Assembly (NCBI RefSeq): GCF_003268855.1
Contig: NZ_QLSZ01000005.1
Location: 150,230-214,229 of the forward strand
Source of the DNA: Flavobacterium aciduliphilum
GTDB taxonomy: Bacteria > Bacteroidota > Bacteroidia > Flavobacteriales > Flavobacteriaceae
Length of the DNA: 64,000 nt
Reading direction: 5' to 3'
Shown: positions 26,548 through 34,739 of the stretch, in pieces
How the letters are laid out: every line of letters begins with the position of its first letter
How positions within the stretch are numbered: the stretch's first letter is position 1
Notes under the pieces: generated by a model
What the model was told of the DNA's origin: nothing
The model's input: only the letters and a program-made list of their open reading frames with translations
Databases searched by the model: none
Translations under genes and position numbers: made by a program

Positions 26548-27036
26548 ATGAGACAAATTCTTTTCCTATTCACATTCTTTCTATTTTGGAGTTGTGATAC
26601 TAAAAAGTATCCGTTAGATATGCCAAATGACTTTGCAATTAAAATAGATTTTGGCCATCAAAAATATAATTCAAAAACTGGAATTCTTACAAGGGAATTT
26701 ATGAGAAGTCCTGATAAGCATATTAGAATAAATCTGACTGTTGAACAGAAAATGGAAATTTATGACTATTATAAAAAAGTAGATTTTTTATCTTTCCCTT
26801 CAGAATTTGAATGTGACACATTAAAACCTGGTGGAGTTATTCCATGCTATGATTTTGAAATAGAAATAACATCAAATAAAATTGTCAAAAGTTCAAGAAC
26901 AAGTGATTATTGTCAAAATAAAATCGAAAAAGAAAAAGAGAAGAAATTAATTGTATTAGAACATATGATTTTGAAAATCATCGAAAATGATGAAGGATAT
27001 AAAAAAATGCCTGATAGTGACTATATAAGTTTATAA
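26548..27036 (+). CDS. Small lipoprotein of unknown function (cassette 2)
   Basis: A 162-residue protein with a short hydrophobic leader ending in the lipobox-like FLFWSC (Cys16), so it is probably exported and lipid-anchored. The mature part has no domain I recognise; it contains a Cys pair (FECDTLKPGGVIPCYDF) that could form a disulfide and a basic C-terminal helix (CQNKIEKEKEKKLIVLEH). It stands alone between two attC-like sites, 18 bp after the GTTAGCACCA edge and 5 bp before TGGTGCTAAC, which is the compact form typical of a gene cassette. Confidence 0.75.
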   Translation: MRQILFLFTFFLFWSCDTKKYPLDMPNDFAIKIDFGHQKYNSKTGILTREFMRSPDKHIRINLTVEQKMEIYDYYKKVDFLSFPSEFECDTLKPGGVIPCYDFEIEITSNKIVKSSRTSDYCQNKIEKEKEKKLIVLEHMILKIIENDEGYKKMPDSDYISL

Positions 27037-27041
27037 AAAAC

Positions 27042-27180
27042 TGGTGCTAACAGCCGTGTCTCGCAATTGCGAATTTTGTGGTAAGTTCACGTTTACGTTT
27101 CGCAAGAATTTTTATCTTTAACAGAAAATAATTCGTTCCGAAGTTCGCAACTGACGCCAAGCGTGGAAACGTTAGCAGTA
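27042..27180 (+). repeat. attC-like palindromic site between cassettes 2 and 3
   Basis: Outer arms TGGTGCTAAC (27042-27051) and GTTAGCAGTA (27171-27180) share GCTAAC/GTTAGC. Inner arms TTGCGAA (27067-27073) and TTCGCAA (27144-27150) pair perfectly, with further partial pairing (GCCGTG with AAGCGTGG region). It shares TAACAGCCGT and ACGTTAGC exactly with the preceding site while the loop sequence differs, as attC sites do. Confidence 0.6.
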
Positions 27181-27197
27181 ATTGTCAATCAAGATTC

Positions 27198-27644
27198 ATG
27201 AGAAAAAAACATTTAATATTGACGTTTGTATTTTCTCTCTCTTTTTTCTCTTGTGGAAATGGAGAATTCGAACAATTTTATGCCAATTACGAAGACTTTA
27301 AAAAGATACCAAATAAGAGACTTACGGGTTGGTTTCCTGAAATTATAACTCGTGATAGCTATGAAATCAAAAATTCGTCTCATTTGGATATTTGTGCATT
27401 CTGTTCAATAAAATACAGAAATAAAAAAAGTATAGATTCTATATTTAGTATTTACAAATCAGTTCCTGTTTCAAACTTTAAAATAGTTTTAGAAAAATAT
27501 TCCGAGAAAACTCCAGAGTGGTTTCCGAATATAGATTCCGAAAGAAAATTTTATAATGTAATAAAACTTAATAATCACGTTTGGGCCTTAAGAGAGAAAA
27601 ATAAAAAACAAGTGTTTACAATTTCTTTGCTAATGAATGAATAG
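27198..27644 (+). CDS. Small lipoprotein of unknown function (cassette 3)
   Basis: A 148-residue protein; the leader MRKKHLILTFVFSLSFFSC ends in a lipobox-like FFSC, so lipid anchoring after export is likely. The mature part is Lys/Tyr/Phe-rich with two Cys in DICAFCSIKY. I do not recognise a domain. It begins 17 bp after the GTTAGCAGTA edge and stops 4 bp before TACTGCCAAC. Like cassette 2 it carries an exported protein, so surface functions may be what this array supplies, but this rests on two genes. Confidence 0.75.
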   Translation: MRKKHLILTFVFSLSFFSCGNGEFEQFYANYEDFKKIPNKRLTGWFPEIITRDSYEIKNSSHLDICAFCSIKYRNKKSIDSIFSIYKSVPVSNFKIVLEKYSEKTPEWFPNIDSERKFYNVIKLNNHVWALREKNKKQVFTISLLMNE

Positions 27645-27666
27645 CAACTACTGCCAACATCGGTTA

Positions 27667-27843
27667 CTATTTAGTAAACTCTCATTTCAGCGTGGACATG
27701 AAGGGTTTGTTTCGTTTATTGCTAAAACACAATTAATTGAACATTACAAAAAATCATTAGGAGCTATAAATTTTGGAGGGCAGTTAATGATTATTAACAA
27801 TAAAGCAGCATTAAGTTTAATTGGTAAATATTTTAAAAATTAG
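27667..27843 (+). pseudogene. 3' remnant of an acetyltransferase-like gene
   Basis: A frame ending at TAG 27841-27843 reads RGHEGFVSFIAKTQLIEHYK then KSLGAINFGGQLMIINN and ALSLIGKYFKN. This looks like the last ~50 residues of the GNAT-like proteins that precede MGLIKEP-type small genes in Bacteroidetes. No acetyl-CoA-binding part lies upstream: the frame runs straight back into the 3' edge of cassette 3. It is therefore a truncated copy joined to the array end. The family call is from memory of such pairs and is only moderately sure. Confidence 0.5.
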
Positions 27844-27847
27844 TAAA

Positions 27848-28015
27848 ATGGGATTAATTAAAGAACCTTTAAACATAGATTTTGTAGTTGAAAACAGACC
27901 ACTAACAAAGGAAGAAGAAAAACAAATTAGTGAATATATAATTTCTCAAAAAAAGAAAAGAGAATCAAAAAACAACACTAATTCTAGAATTTCAAAAACT
28001 AAACAAAAAGTATAA
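27848..28015 (+). CDS. Small charged protein (MGLIKEP type), partner of the truncated upstream gene
   Basis: A 55-residue protein starting MGLIKEPLNIDFVVENRPLT and ending in a Lys/Asn-rich tail. Similar small proteins follow GNAT-like genes in other Bacteroidetes, as recalled. The ATG at 27848 is 4 bp after the stop of the upstream remnant; an earlier in-frame ATG lies within that remnant. It could be an antitoxin-like or accessory subunit left without its partner. No fold can be assigned. Confidence 0.55.
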   Translation: MGLIKEPLNIDFVVENRPLTKEEEKQISEYIISQKKKRESKNNTNSRISKTKQKV

Positions 28016-28265
28016 ATGTACTTCTGTTAATAGCTAGGATTCGTTGGGCTTGCAAAAAACCATAAATAAAACGAATGAGGTAAACCCCAGCTCCTCAAAT
28101 ATCTCCTGAGTTTTCGTAATTTTTTATACAAGATTACCCCTATAGTATGCTTCAATATACGTTGATGGCAAAGAAATTGTTGAAGTAGAAATAGTTCAAA
28201 TTCTAATTGTAAATGTTATGAATCTTAAATTCAATTTTAAAATATAGTAGTTGTGGTAAATAACT

Positions 28266-28383
28266 AGAGAAAAAATAGTCTAACCTTTCTACACCTTTTT
28301 AAAACCAACGCACCATGACTGCGAGGTAACACTAGATTTCAGAGTTACAACTCTACTTTTCAGATTTAGAATTCTTTCACTCA
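28266..28383 (+). repeat. Right copy of the MFS-3'-end direct repeat
   Basis: 28266-28360 matches 24957-25053 (about 89 percent by eye), including the MFS stop-codon region. 28361-28383 (CAGATTTAGAATTCTTTCACTCA) continues as a match to about 25137-25160, skipping the early tandem units. It therefore carries only one and a half 21-bp-type units and looks like the unexpanded form. Confidence 0.75.
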
Positions 28384-28466
28384 AAATTTTGCATGTAGGT
28401 ACCGTTTCACAGATAAACAGAACTTGGGCTGGTTTGTCGTAAGAAACCCAAAAGTAAACCTTACAA

Positions 28467-28498
28467 TTTGGATTTATTTTTTGACTTTTTTAAATTTG
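28467..28498 (+). promoter_or_regulatory. Promoter of the SRPBCC gene
   Basis: TTTG (28467-28470), 20-bp spacer, TAAATTTG (28491-28498): a full match to the Bacteroidetes TTTG/TAnnTTTG pattern, 25 bp before the ATG at 28524. Confidence 0.6.
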
Positions 28499-28523
28499 AC
28501 TATTCGATTTTAATTGAAACACT

Positions 28524-28994
28524 ATGGCATTTTATCAATTTACACAAACACAAAAGATACCTGCAACTATTGATGCTGTGTGGGACTTTATATCAAATCC
28601 AGCAAACTTAAAGGATATTACACCAAGCTATATGGGTTTTAAAGTAACAAGCAATAGCGGAAGCAACAAAATGTATGCAGGAATGATTATTACTTACATC
28701 GTGAAACCAGTATTTGGCATCCCTATGAAATGGATGACCGAAATAAGCCATGTAAAAGATAAAGAATACTTTGTAGACGAACAACGCATGGGACCCTACA
28801 AACTGTGGCATCATCAACATAAAATAACGGTTATTGATGGTGGCGTTTTAATGACTGATATTGTTACTTATATTCCACCCTTTGGAATTATTGGGGCGTT
28901 AGCAAATGCTCTTTTTATTAAAAACCAACTTAAAAAAATCTTTGAATTCAGAACAAAAGCTGTTGAAGAAAAATTCGGTGTGTTTAAACCCTAA
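28524..28994 (+). CDS. SRPBCC-fold (START/polyketide-cyclase-like) protein
   Basis: A 156-residue cytoplasmic protein. The opening YQFTQTQKIPATIDAVWDFI followed by NPANLKDITPSYMGFKV is the typical start of SRPBCC proteins, which form a helix-grip cavity for hydrophobic ligands. WMTEISHVKDKEYFVDEQRM and MTDIVTYIPPFGIIG continue the fold, and the C-terminal helix FEFRTKAVEEKFG closes it. The ligand is unknown. It stands alone just outside the island's right edge with its own promoter and is probably part of the conserved chromosome. Confidence 0.85.
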   Translation: MAFYQFTQTQKIPATIDAVWDFISNPANLKDITPSYMGFKVTSNSGSNKMYAGMIITYIVKPVFGIPMKWMTEISHVKDKEYFVDEQRMGPYKLWHHQHKITVIDGGVLMTDIVTYIPPFGIIGALANALFIKNQLKKIFEFRTKAVEEKFGVFKP

Positions 28995-29129
28995 AAATTA
29001 ACATTTAGCTTTGCGATATGATACATGTTGTAATCTATACGATTGTCAGTTCTGTATTTTACGCTAAAGTTTTAAGTCAAATTAGGTAGGAACGTAAATG
29101 TATTTTATGTTCAATAGACAAGGTAGTCG

Positions 29130-32100
29130 CTACTTTTTTTTATTGTTTTCTATTTCAATATAAGCAGGGAGCATCTCTTGTTTTTCGGGTTGTGGCGGAT
29201 CTTTAGGAACTCTATCGATGATTATTTTTTTCTTAAATATTTTGTTGACTAATTCCTTGAACGTATCAAAATCTACTTCATAAGAAAGTCCTGCACCTTG
29301 GGTGTAGCCAATTCCTTGTCCGATGTAATTGATATCGTTTTCTCTATTAAAAACCCTCAAATTTAATGTCCCATCTTCGTTAACACGATATTGCAATTCG
29401 AAATTTCCCACTACAGCCGTTTCTGAAACCCCCCCAGTAGGAACACCTACTTTTCCATTTATACTAATTCTATCGCTAATAACGGTCGATACCGTGGCGA
29501 CAACTCGACCCGTTTCTGTTGGGTTTACCGTATTTTTATTAGTGGCAGAATACGTTACATCGACATTAATTTTATCGCCTTCTCCATTAAATAAATCCCT
29601 GAAAAGCCCACTCGCTTTTTCATAGAAACTGTTGGTAACTTGTGACTGACTCAATCCTTCTGGACTTAAAAATCCTCCTGTAGAAAGCAAATATAACGCT
29701 TGCTTTTGTCGAGTATCACTATCGGCTAATTTGGTCTCAATTTCCGAGCGGAGCACCGAACTAACATTAGGAAAATTGATGTTAAAATCGGGTTCTGGAT
29801 TTAATATTGTTCCCTTCAATCCGATGACCACTTCTACGGGAATAATTTTGTTAAAGGAAGCATTGTCTACCAATACAGCTGGATTTGCCATAATATTTTT
29901 AGATACTGCTTCTAGATTGAGCGTAGCATTGTAGGGATTTCCAGACCAAGAAATATAGCCAAATTTTTTAACATCAAATTTTTTATCAATAAGTCCCCCG
30001 TATTTAAAGTTATAGGACCCTTCCCAAACAGTAAAGTCCCCAAACATCTCAAACTTTCCAAGGGTATTGATATTCATGTTTAACGTTCCTTTTCCTTTTC
30101 CTCGCATACCATGTCCCGATTCTCGGTTGAGGATGACTTCAATATTGGCATTCGTTTCAATATCAAAATCAAAATTCATTTGAAGTCCGTTGTAGTTTCG
30201 AATAAATTCAACTTCTTTCTTTTTAATTCCTAGTTTTTCTTCTCGAGTTAGAAAGTGTATGTAGTCGTTGTCGCTTACCGCTTCGGCATCATTTATGGGG
30301 ATTTTAATATCAGTCCCTTTGGAAGATTTGGCTTTTACATTAATCTCTAACGCATTTGTGGGGCCTTTGATTGTAGCATTTCCCTCTATAAAAGCGGTTC
30401 CAAAGTAAGCTACATCTTCATGATCTTTGGTGTCTAAAGCTAAAATTCTATCGGAGTCAATGGCTAAATCGAGTTCCCAATCGCCAAATTGCTTGTGTTT
30501 TACAAAACCTTGAATACTTCCCTCGGTATTAAATTTTGTATCGTTTACCTTTGATTTATAAATGATAAACTTATTCTGTGTTACGTCAACAATGGAGTGC
30601 TGAGCAACTTTATAATCTACATTCAAATAGGGAATTGTGACTCCAGCATCGTCTACAAACAAGCGTCCTTTATAATCGATATCATTAACATCTCCACTCA
30701 AATTGGCATTTCCAGATACATTCCCTCGAATGTTGGATAAAACGGTGCCTCCAAACTTACTTAAAACACCTAAGTTGAATTTCTGGAAATTTAAATCCAA
30801 GTCAATTAATGTTGCATCATTTACTATTTCAAGGTTTCCGTTGGCGGTAAAGGATTTTATATTTTCATTTTCAATTTGAGAAGAAATTGCAAAATTTGAA
30901 AAATCATTATTCCCTTTAATATCCAAATTCATAGTCCCTAACACATTGTCATTCACATAAAAATTATTTATGTTGAGGGCTGCTGTAGGCTGATAGACCG
31001 CATTATTTTGTTTCAAATAGGCATTCCCATTTAATTTTCCTTCAAAACGGAATTGATTGATTTCTGGGGTAATTTTGTTCAAATTTACATCATGAAAGGT
31101 AACCTGAATGTCTTTATTTTTGGTTCCGTTTACAGTCCCTTTCAATAAAATAGATTGATTTTCGTGCGAAAGCATCACATCTTCAAAGGTAAACTGCTTG
31201 AAATCTTTATCAAAAACGACTTTGTTTTTTTCGTTTTCTTCTTTATTAATGTACCATAAATAGTCTTTAAACATCACTTCAGATTGATTAAAACCAATGA
31301 TATTGTGATTGTTTTTATCTAAAGTATGATACAGGTTTAAATTATAATAATCGTTGCCCGAAACTCCGCCTTTAAATTCTGTTCTAAAAGATAAAGTATC
31401 TCGTGCCGTAGCGTTAATCAAGGAAAAATCCCTGAATTTATAGTATTTTGTTTTTATACTATCCATTTGTACGTAGGTATTGTACAAAGGGTTTTTATTA
31501 TCTATTTCAAGCGCTACTTTATCAAAATGCACTTGATAAGCATCGATTGTTTTGGCGTTAAAGTTAAGTTTGAAATTGTTATTGTCTGCATATATGATTC
31601 CATCGAGAGTAGCACCATCATCTAGTGTAATTTGCGGATATAGAATTTCTATGATTTCGCTAAACTTAGAAAAATCAAATTTCATATACTGTCCTTTTTT
31701 AAGAAGTATTGGTTTGTAATTAGTATATAAACTACCTAGTGAATTTTCAATCATCCCGGGAATTTGATTGAAATCGAATTTTCCTTTTATAAATCCTTTC
31801 AATTGATTGGGCGATGCCATCGTAATGGTTCGCTCTTGGTTGGCATCAAAAGTTGATTGCACCCGTAAATCATCAAAAAAATAAATATCCTTACTGTTTT
31901 GATAGGAAGCATTGCTTAGATGTGCTTCCCCTACAGCATTATTTAGGCTTGTTCCTGTTATATTTAAAACCACATCACCCTTAAAAACAGCTATTTCATC
32001 ATTTACAAAATGCAACTTACTTAGATTTGCATAATCGGTTTTAGCGTGAAAACTATAGATGTTTTCCTTTTTACTTAAATCGATTACTCCATCAAAGTCT

Positions 32101-33605
32101 AGAAATAAATTAGGGTCATTGCAATTTACTTTACCCTTAAAAATGGGTTTTTTAAAACTCCCATCGGCAATAATATTTTGATAGGAATAGGAATTATAAT
32201 CCAATCGAGAAATAGTTCCTGAGAACTTTGTATCGAGGTATTTTTCTACAAATCCCTTACCGTCTACATCCATATTCATTGATACTTTACCAATTGTTTT
32301 TCTATTGATTAAAGTACCCACATCAAAGGCATCAAAAACTACATTTCCTTTATATTCCGCATTGTCAATATTGTCAATATGCACCATACTCAAATTGGAT
32401 ATGATGGTGCCCAATGCGGTGTGAAGTGTGAAATCGGTATTGATTTTCTGAGTCGTCACTTCAATATCCCCAGCAAAAGTAAATTGACCGAGTTTTTTTA
32501 ATGATGAGGGTAGTTTTTTCCCCAACACATTGGGTAATAATTTAGAAAGGTTCTCATAATTGGAAGTGACTTTACGAAACGACCCTTTCATAAAAAACGT
32601 GCCTTGATTCTTTCTAGCAAATAAATTTCTAAAGTTTACATTCCCTGCAATAATCGATTTTTTATCATCAATAAGAAGTAAATGTTTAGCATAAAAATTA
32701 TTTAATGTTCCGTCTATTTTCCCTTTAAGGGTAAAATATTTGTTTCTGCCTATTTCTTTATAAAAATACCAAACATCATTAGACGCTATTTTGGCATGGC
32801 GTGTGGTTACATCAAAAAGCACTTTGTTATTAAAATCTCTAAAATCTTTTCGATCATATCGTAAAATTACCTTTCCCGAAAAACTCGACTCAGCGGTTTT
32901 TAAATCGAGTTGTTCCAAACGTATGTTCTTTTTTGTGTAGGTAAATTGCGATTTTAAATGAGTTACAAAAACCCCACGATGGTCAAGAAAAGACATATCG
33001 TTTATATTGAAATAAACATTAGGCCCTTTGATTCTAAAACGATTAATCTCGGCATCAATTTTAGTAAAATCAACATCTAAAGGCACCTCGCGATTGTAAT
33101 CTATTTCTCTAAAACGACAAGATTGTAGCAAAATCTTATTGGTAATCATCCTGAATTTTCCTGAAGCCGGTTTGCCGTCATCAAATGCCGCAACGAATTT
33201 GTCTAAATTAGTATCAACATCTCCTTTGTAGGTTTTGACATTCACAAATAAGTCATTGGCTCGAATGGTTCCAAAAAACAATTTCCCATCAATCAGTTTT
33301 TTTGCATCAATAATGTTGGTATTGATTCTTTTAGAAAAAATTAAGGTGTCTTTTTTCTCATCTTTAATCAATACTTTTTTGAGTTGTACGCCTCCAAAAA
33401 TATTGATTTCCACTTCATCAACCTCTATATGAACGCCAAATTGCTTATTTAAATCTGCCGTGACGTAGTGCGCTATTTTGGTTTGTACAAAAGGAAGCGA
33501 TAGGATAATACCCAAGAAAACAAGAAGCAAGAACAAAAACAAGAACGTGCGCCACACAATCTTTTTGATCCTCTTCAAACGGGTATTTTCTTTTTTTTCT
33601 TTCAA
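29130..33605 (-). CDS. tamB: Translocation/assembly module protein TamB (DUF490)
   Basis: A 1491-residue protein, one of the largest here. An N-terminal membrane anchor (IVWRTFLFLFLLLVFLGIIL) is followed by AsmA-like text (VQTKIAHYVTADLNKQFGVH, IFGGVQLKKVLIKDEKKDTL) and a very long beta-rich body of repeating strands. The C-terminal DUF490 region is clear (KIPINDAEAVSDND, GTLNMNINTLGKFEMFGDF, WEGSYNFKYGGLIDKKFDVK, SWSGNPYNATLNLEAVSKNI). TamB-type proteins bridge the periplasm and move phospholipid or assist outer-membrane insertion. It is divergent from tsaD. Confidence 0.93.
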   Translation of the reverse strand: MKEKKENTRLKRIKKIVWRTFLFLFLLLVFLGIILSLPFVQTKIAHYVTADLNKQFGVHIEVDEVEINIFGGVQLKKVLIKDEKKDTLIFSKRINTNIIDAKKLIDGKLFFGTIRANDLFVNVKTYKGDVDTNLDKFVAAFDDGKPASGKFRMITNKILLQSCRFREIDYNREVPLDVDFTKIDAEINRFRIKGPNVYFNINDMSFLDHRGVFVTHLKSQFTYTKKNIRLEQLDLKTAESSFSGKVILRYDRKDFRDFNNKVLFDVTTRHAKIASNDVWYFYKEIGRNKYFTLKGKIDGTLNNFYAKHLLLIDDKKSIIAGNVNFRNLFARKNQGTFFMKGSFRKVTSNYENLSKLLPNVLGKKLPSSLKKLGQFTFAGDIEVTTQKINTDFTLHTALGTIISNLSMVHIDNIDNAEYKGNVVFDAFDVGTLINRKTIGKVSMNMDVDGKGFVEKYLDTKFSGTISRLDYNSYSYQNIIADGSFKKPIFKGKVNCNDPNLFLDFDGVIDLSKKENIYSFHAKTDYANLSKLHFVNDEIAVFKGDVVLNITGTSLNNAVGEAHLSNASYQNSKDIYFFDDLRVQSTFDANQERTITMASPNQLKGFIKGKFDFNQIPGMIENSLGSLYTNYKPILLKKGQYMKFDFSKFSEIIEILYPQITLDDGATLDGIIYADNNNFKLNFNAKTIDAYQVHFDKVALEIDNKNPLYNTYVQMDSIKTKYYKFRDFSLINATARDTLSFRTEFKGGVSGNDYYNLNLYHTLDKNNHNIIGFNQSEVMFKDYLWYINKEENEKNKVVFDKDFKQFTFEDVMLSHENQSILLKGTVNGTKNKDIQVTFHDVNLNKITPEINQFRFEGKLNGNAYLKQNNAVYQPTAALNINNFYVNDNVLGTMNLDIKGNNDFSNFAISSQIENENIKSFTANGNLEIVNDATLIDLDLNFQKFNLGVLSKFGGTVLSNIRGNVSGNANLSGDVNDIDYKGRLFVDDAGVTIPYLNVDYKVAQHSIVDVTQNKFIIYKSKVNDTKFNTEGSIQGFVKHKQFGDWELDLAIDSDRILALDTKDHEDVAYFGTAFIEGNATIKGPTNALEINVKAKSSKGTDIKIPINDAEAVSDNDYIHFLTREEKLGIKKKEVEFIRNYNGLQMNFDFDIETNANIEVILNRESGHGMRGKGKGTLNMNINTLGKFEMFGDFTVWEGSYNFKYGGLIDKKFDVKKFGYISWSGNPYNATLNLEAVSKNIMANPAVLVDNASFNKIIPVEVVIGLKGTILNPEPDFNINFPNVSSVLRSEIETKLADSDTRQKQALYLLSTGGFLSPEGLSQSQVTNSFYEKASGLFRDLFNGEGDKINVDVTYSATNKNTVNPTETGRVVATVSTVISDRISINGKVGVPTGGVSETAVVGNFELQYRVNEDGTLNLRVFNRENDINYIGQGIGYTQGAGLSYEVDFDTFKELVNKIFKKKIIIDRVPKDPPQPEKQEMLPAYIEIENNKKK

Positions 33606-33714
33606 TTTTATTCAGGGCTATCGATAAGAACCTTTAAAATAATTACCTTTGTAATCGTTGTAAAAATAATCGTTTTATAGCGGTTTATCAAATATTATTC
33701 AAAAAATATGCCTC

Positions 33715-34737
33715 ATGAAACCCCATGATGTTTACATTCTTGCGATTGAAAGTTCTTGCGATGACACCGCAGCCGCGATATTAAAGAACAACACGGTATT
33801 GTCAAATGTGGTGGCAGGTCAAAAGATACACGAAGAATACGGAGGCGTTGTCCCCGAGTTGGCGTCACGTGCTCATCAGCAAAACATAGTTCCAGTGGTT
33901 GATGCAGTACTTAAACAAGCGAAAATAACGCTACAAGAACTCCATGCTGTTGCTTTTACTCAAGGTCCCGGATTGATGGGGTCGCTACTAGTGGGCACTT
34001 CCTTTGCAAAATCGTTAGCCTTAGCCCTAGGAATTCCTTTGCTTGCTGTGAATCACATGCATGCCCACATTTTAGCCCATTTTATCAAAGAAGAAGGATT
34101 TGACCAGCCTGAATTTCCCTTCTTAGCCTTAACTATTTCTGGTGGACATACCCAAATTGTGAAAGTAACTGGTTTTTTTGACATGGAAATTATTGGTGAA
34201 ACCACAGACGATGCTGTTGGCGAAGCCTTCGATAAATCGGCAAAAATTTTAGGTCTACCCTATCCAGGTGGTCCACTCATTGATAAATTGGCAAAAGAAG
34301 GCAATCCTAAAGCCTTTCATTTTACCAAACCTAAAGTAGACGGATTGAATTTTAGTTTTTCAGGGCTCAAAACCCAAATTTTATATTTCATCCAGAAACA
34401 AACAGCCGTAAATCCCGAATTTATTGAAACTTATAAAGCCGACATTTGTGCCTCCATTCAGCATACTATTATTGAAATTCTAATGGAAAAAATCAAATTG
34501 GCTGTCCAAGAAACTGGCATTACACAAATTGCTATTGGAGGAGGTGTATCGGCTAATTCAGGCATTCGGGCGGCATTAAAAGCAACTGAATCAAAATATG
34601 GATGGAAAACCTTTATTCCAAAGTTTGAATACACAACCGACAATGCTGCTATGATTGGGATTGTAGGATATCAAAAATATAAAGAGCAACAATTTAACGA
34701 TGCAACCGTCGCATCAAAAGCAAGAATCGCGTTTTAA
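33715..34737 (+). CDS. tsaD: tRNA N6-adenosine threonylcarbamoyltransferase
   Basis: A 340-residue protein of normal TsaD (Kae1/Gcp) length, catalysing transfer of threonylcarbamoyl to A37 of ANN-decoding tRNAs. Metal-binding His residues are in NHMHAHILAH (H114, H118). The ATP-binding ASKHA core shows LAIESSCDDTAAAIL, FTQGPGLMGSLLVG, LTISGGHTQIVKV, AVGEAFDKSAKILGLPYPGG and IGGGVSANSGIRAAL, and the last Asp motif is TTDNAAMIG. It overlaps none of its neighbours and is followed 2 bp later by rsmE. A TACCTTTG -7-like box lies at 33644-33651. Confidence 0.97.
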   Translation: MKPHDVYILAIESSCDDTAAAILKNNTVLSNVVAGQKIHEEYGGVVPELASRAHQQNIVPVVDAVLKQAKITLQELHAVAFTQGPGLMGSLLVGTSFAKSLALALGIPLLAVNHMHAHILAHFIKEEGFDQPEFPFLALTISGGHTQIVKVTGFFDMEIIGETTDDAVGEAFDKSAKILGLPYPGGPLIDKLAKEGNPKAFHFTKPKVDGLNFSFSGLKTQILYFIQKQTAVNPEFIETYKADICASIQHTIIEILMEKIKLAVQETGITQIAIGGGVSANSGIRAALKATESKYGWKTFIPKFEYTTDNAAMIGIVGYQKYKEQQFNDATVASKARIAF

Positions 34738-34739
34738 TT

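Larger units (their letters stand above)
25532..27658 (+). mobile_element. Integron-like gene cassette array (three units, no integrase)
   Basis: Each of three consecutive one-gene units begins with GTTA + six bases and ends with the reverse complement of those same bases. Unit 1: GTTACCAGCA (25532-25541) and TGCTGGTAAC (26350-26359). Unit 2: GTTAGCACCA (26520-26529) and TGGTGCTAAC (27042-27051). Unit 3: GTTAGCAGTA (27171-27180) and TACTGCCAAC (27649-27658, one mismatch). A cassette's own 5' end pairing with its own 3' inverse core is the signature left by attC-type recombination, where AAC/GTT are the fixed bases. Long imperfect palindromes separate the units. No integrase gene is in the window, so this would be a cluster of attC-like sites without integrase. 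The assignment is inference from structure. Confidence 0.6.
28016..28523 (+). other. Gene-free stretch with island right edge and promoter
   Basis: No convincing ORF. Short reading pieces occur on both strands (for example a ~35-codon minus-strand frame at about 28028-28135 ending CKPNES-stop) but lack starts and may be remnants. The right direct-repeat copy (28266-28383) and the promoter of the SRPBCC gene (28467-28498) lie within it. Confidence 0.5.

Noticed and set aside
27637..27843. Independent 68-residue gene starting at the cassette 3 stop
   Set aside because: Its first ~15 codons are the cassette edge sequence. Only the later part looks like protein, so it is better read as a truncated acetyltransferase-like remnant.
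28028..28135. Minus-strand coding piece (KTQEIFEELGF ... CKPNES)
   Set aside because: About 35 codons with an in-frame stop close upstream and no start; at best a fragment of an unknown gene.
25532..28383. Insertion sequence or prophage
   Set aside because: No transposase, integrase, phage structural gene or IS-type terminal repeats with a short target duplication are visible.
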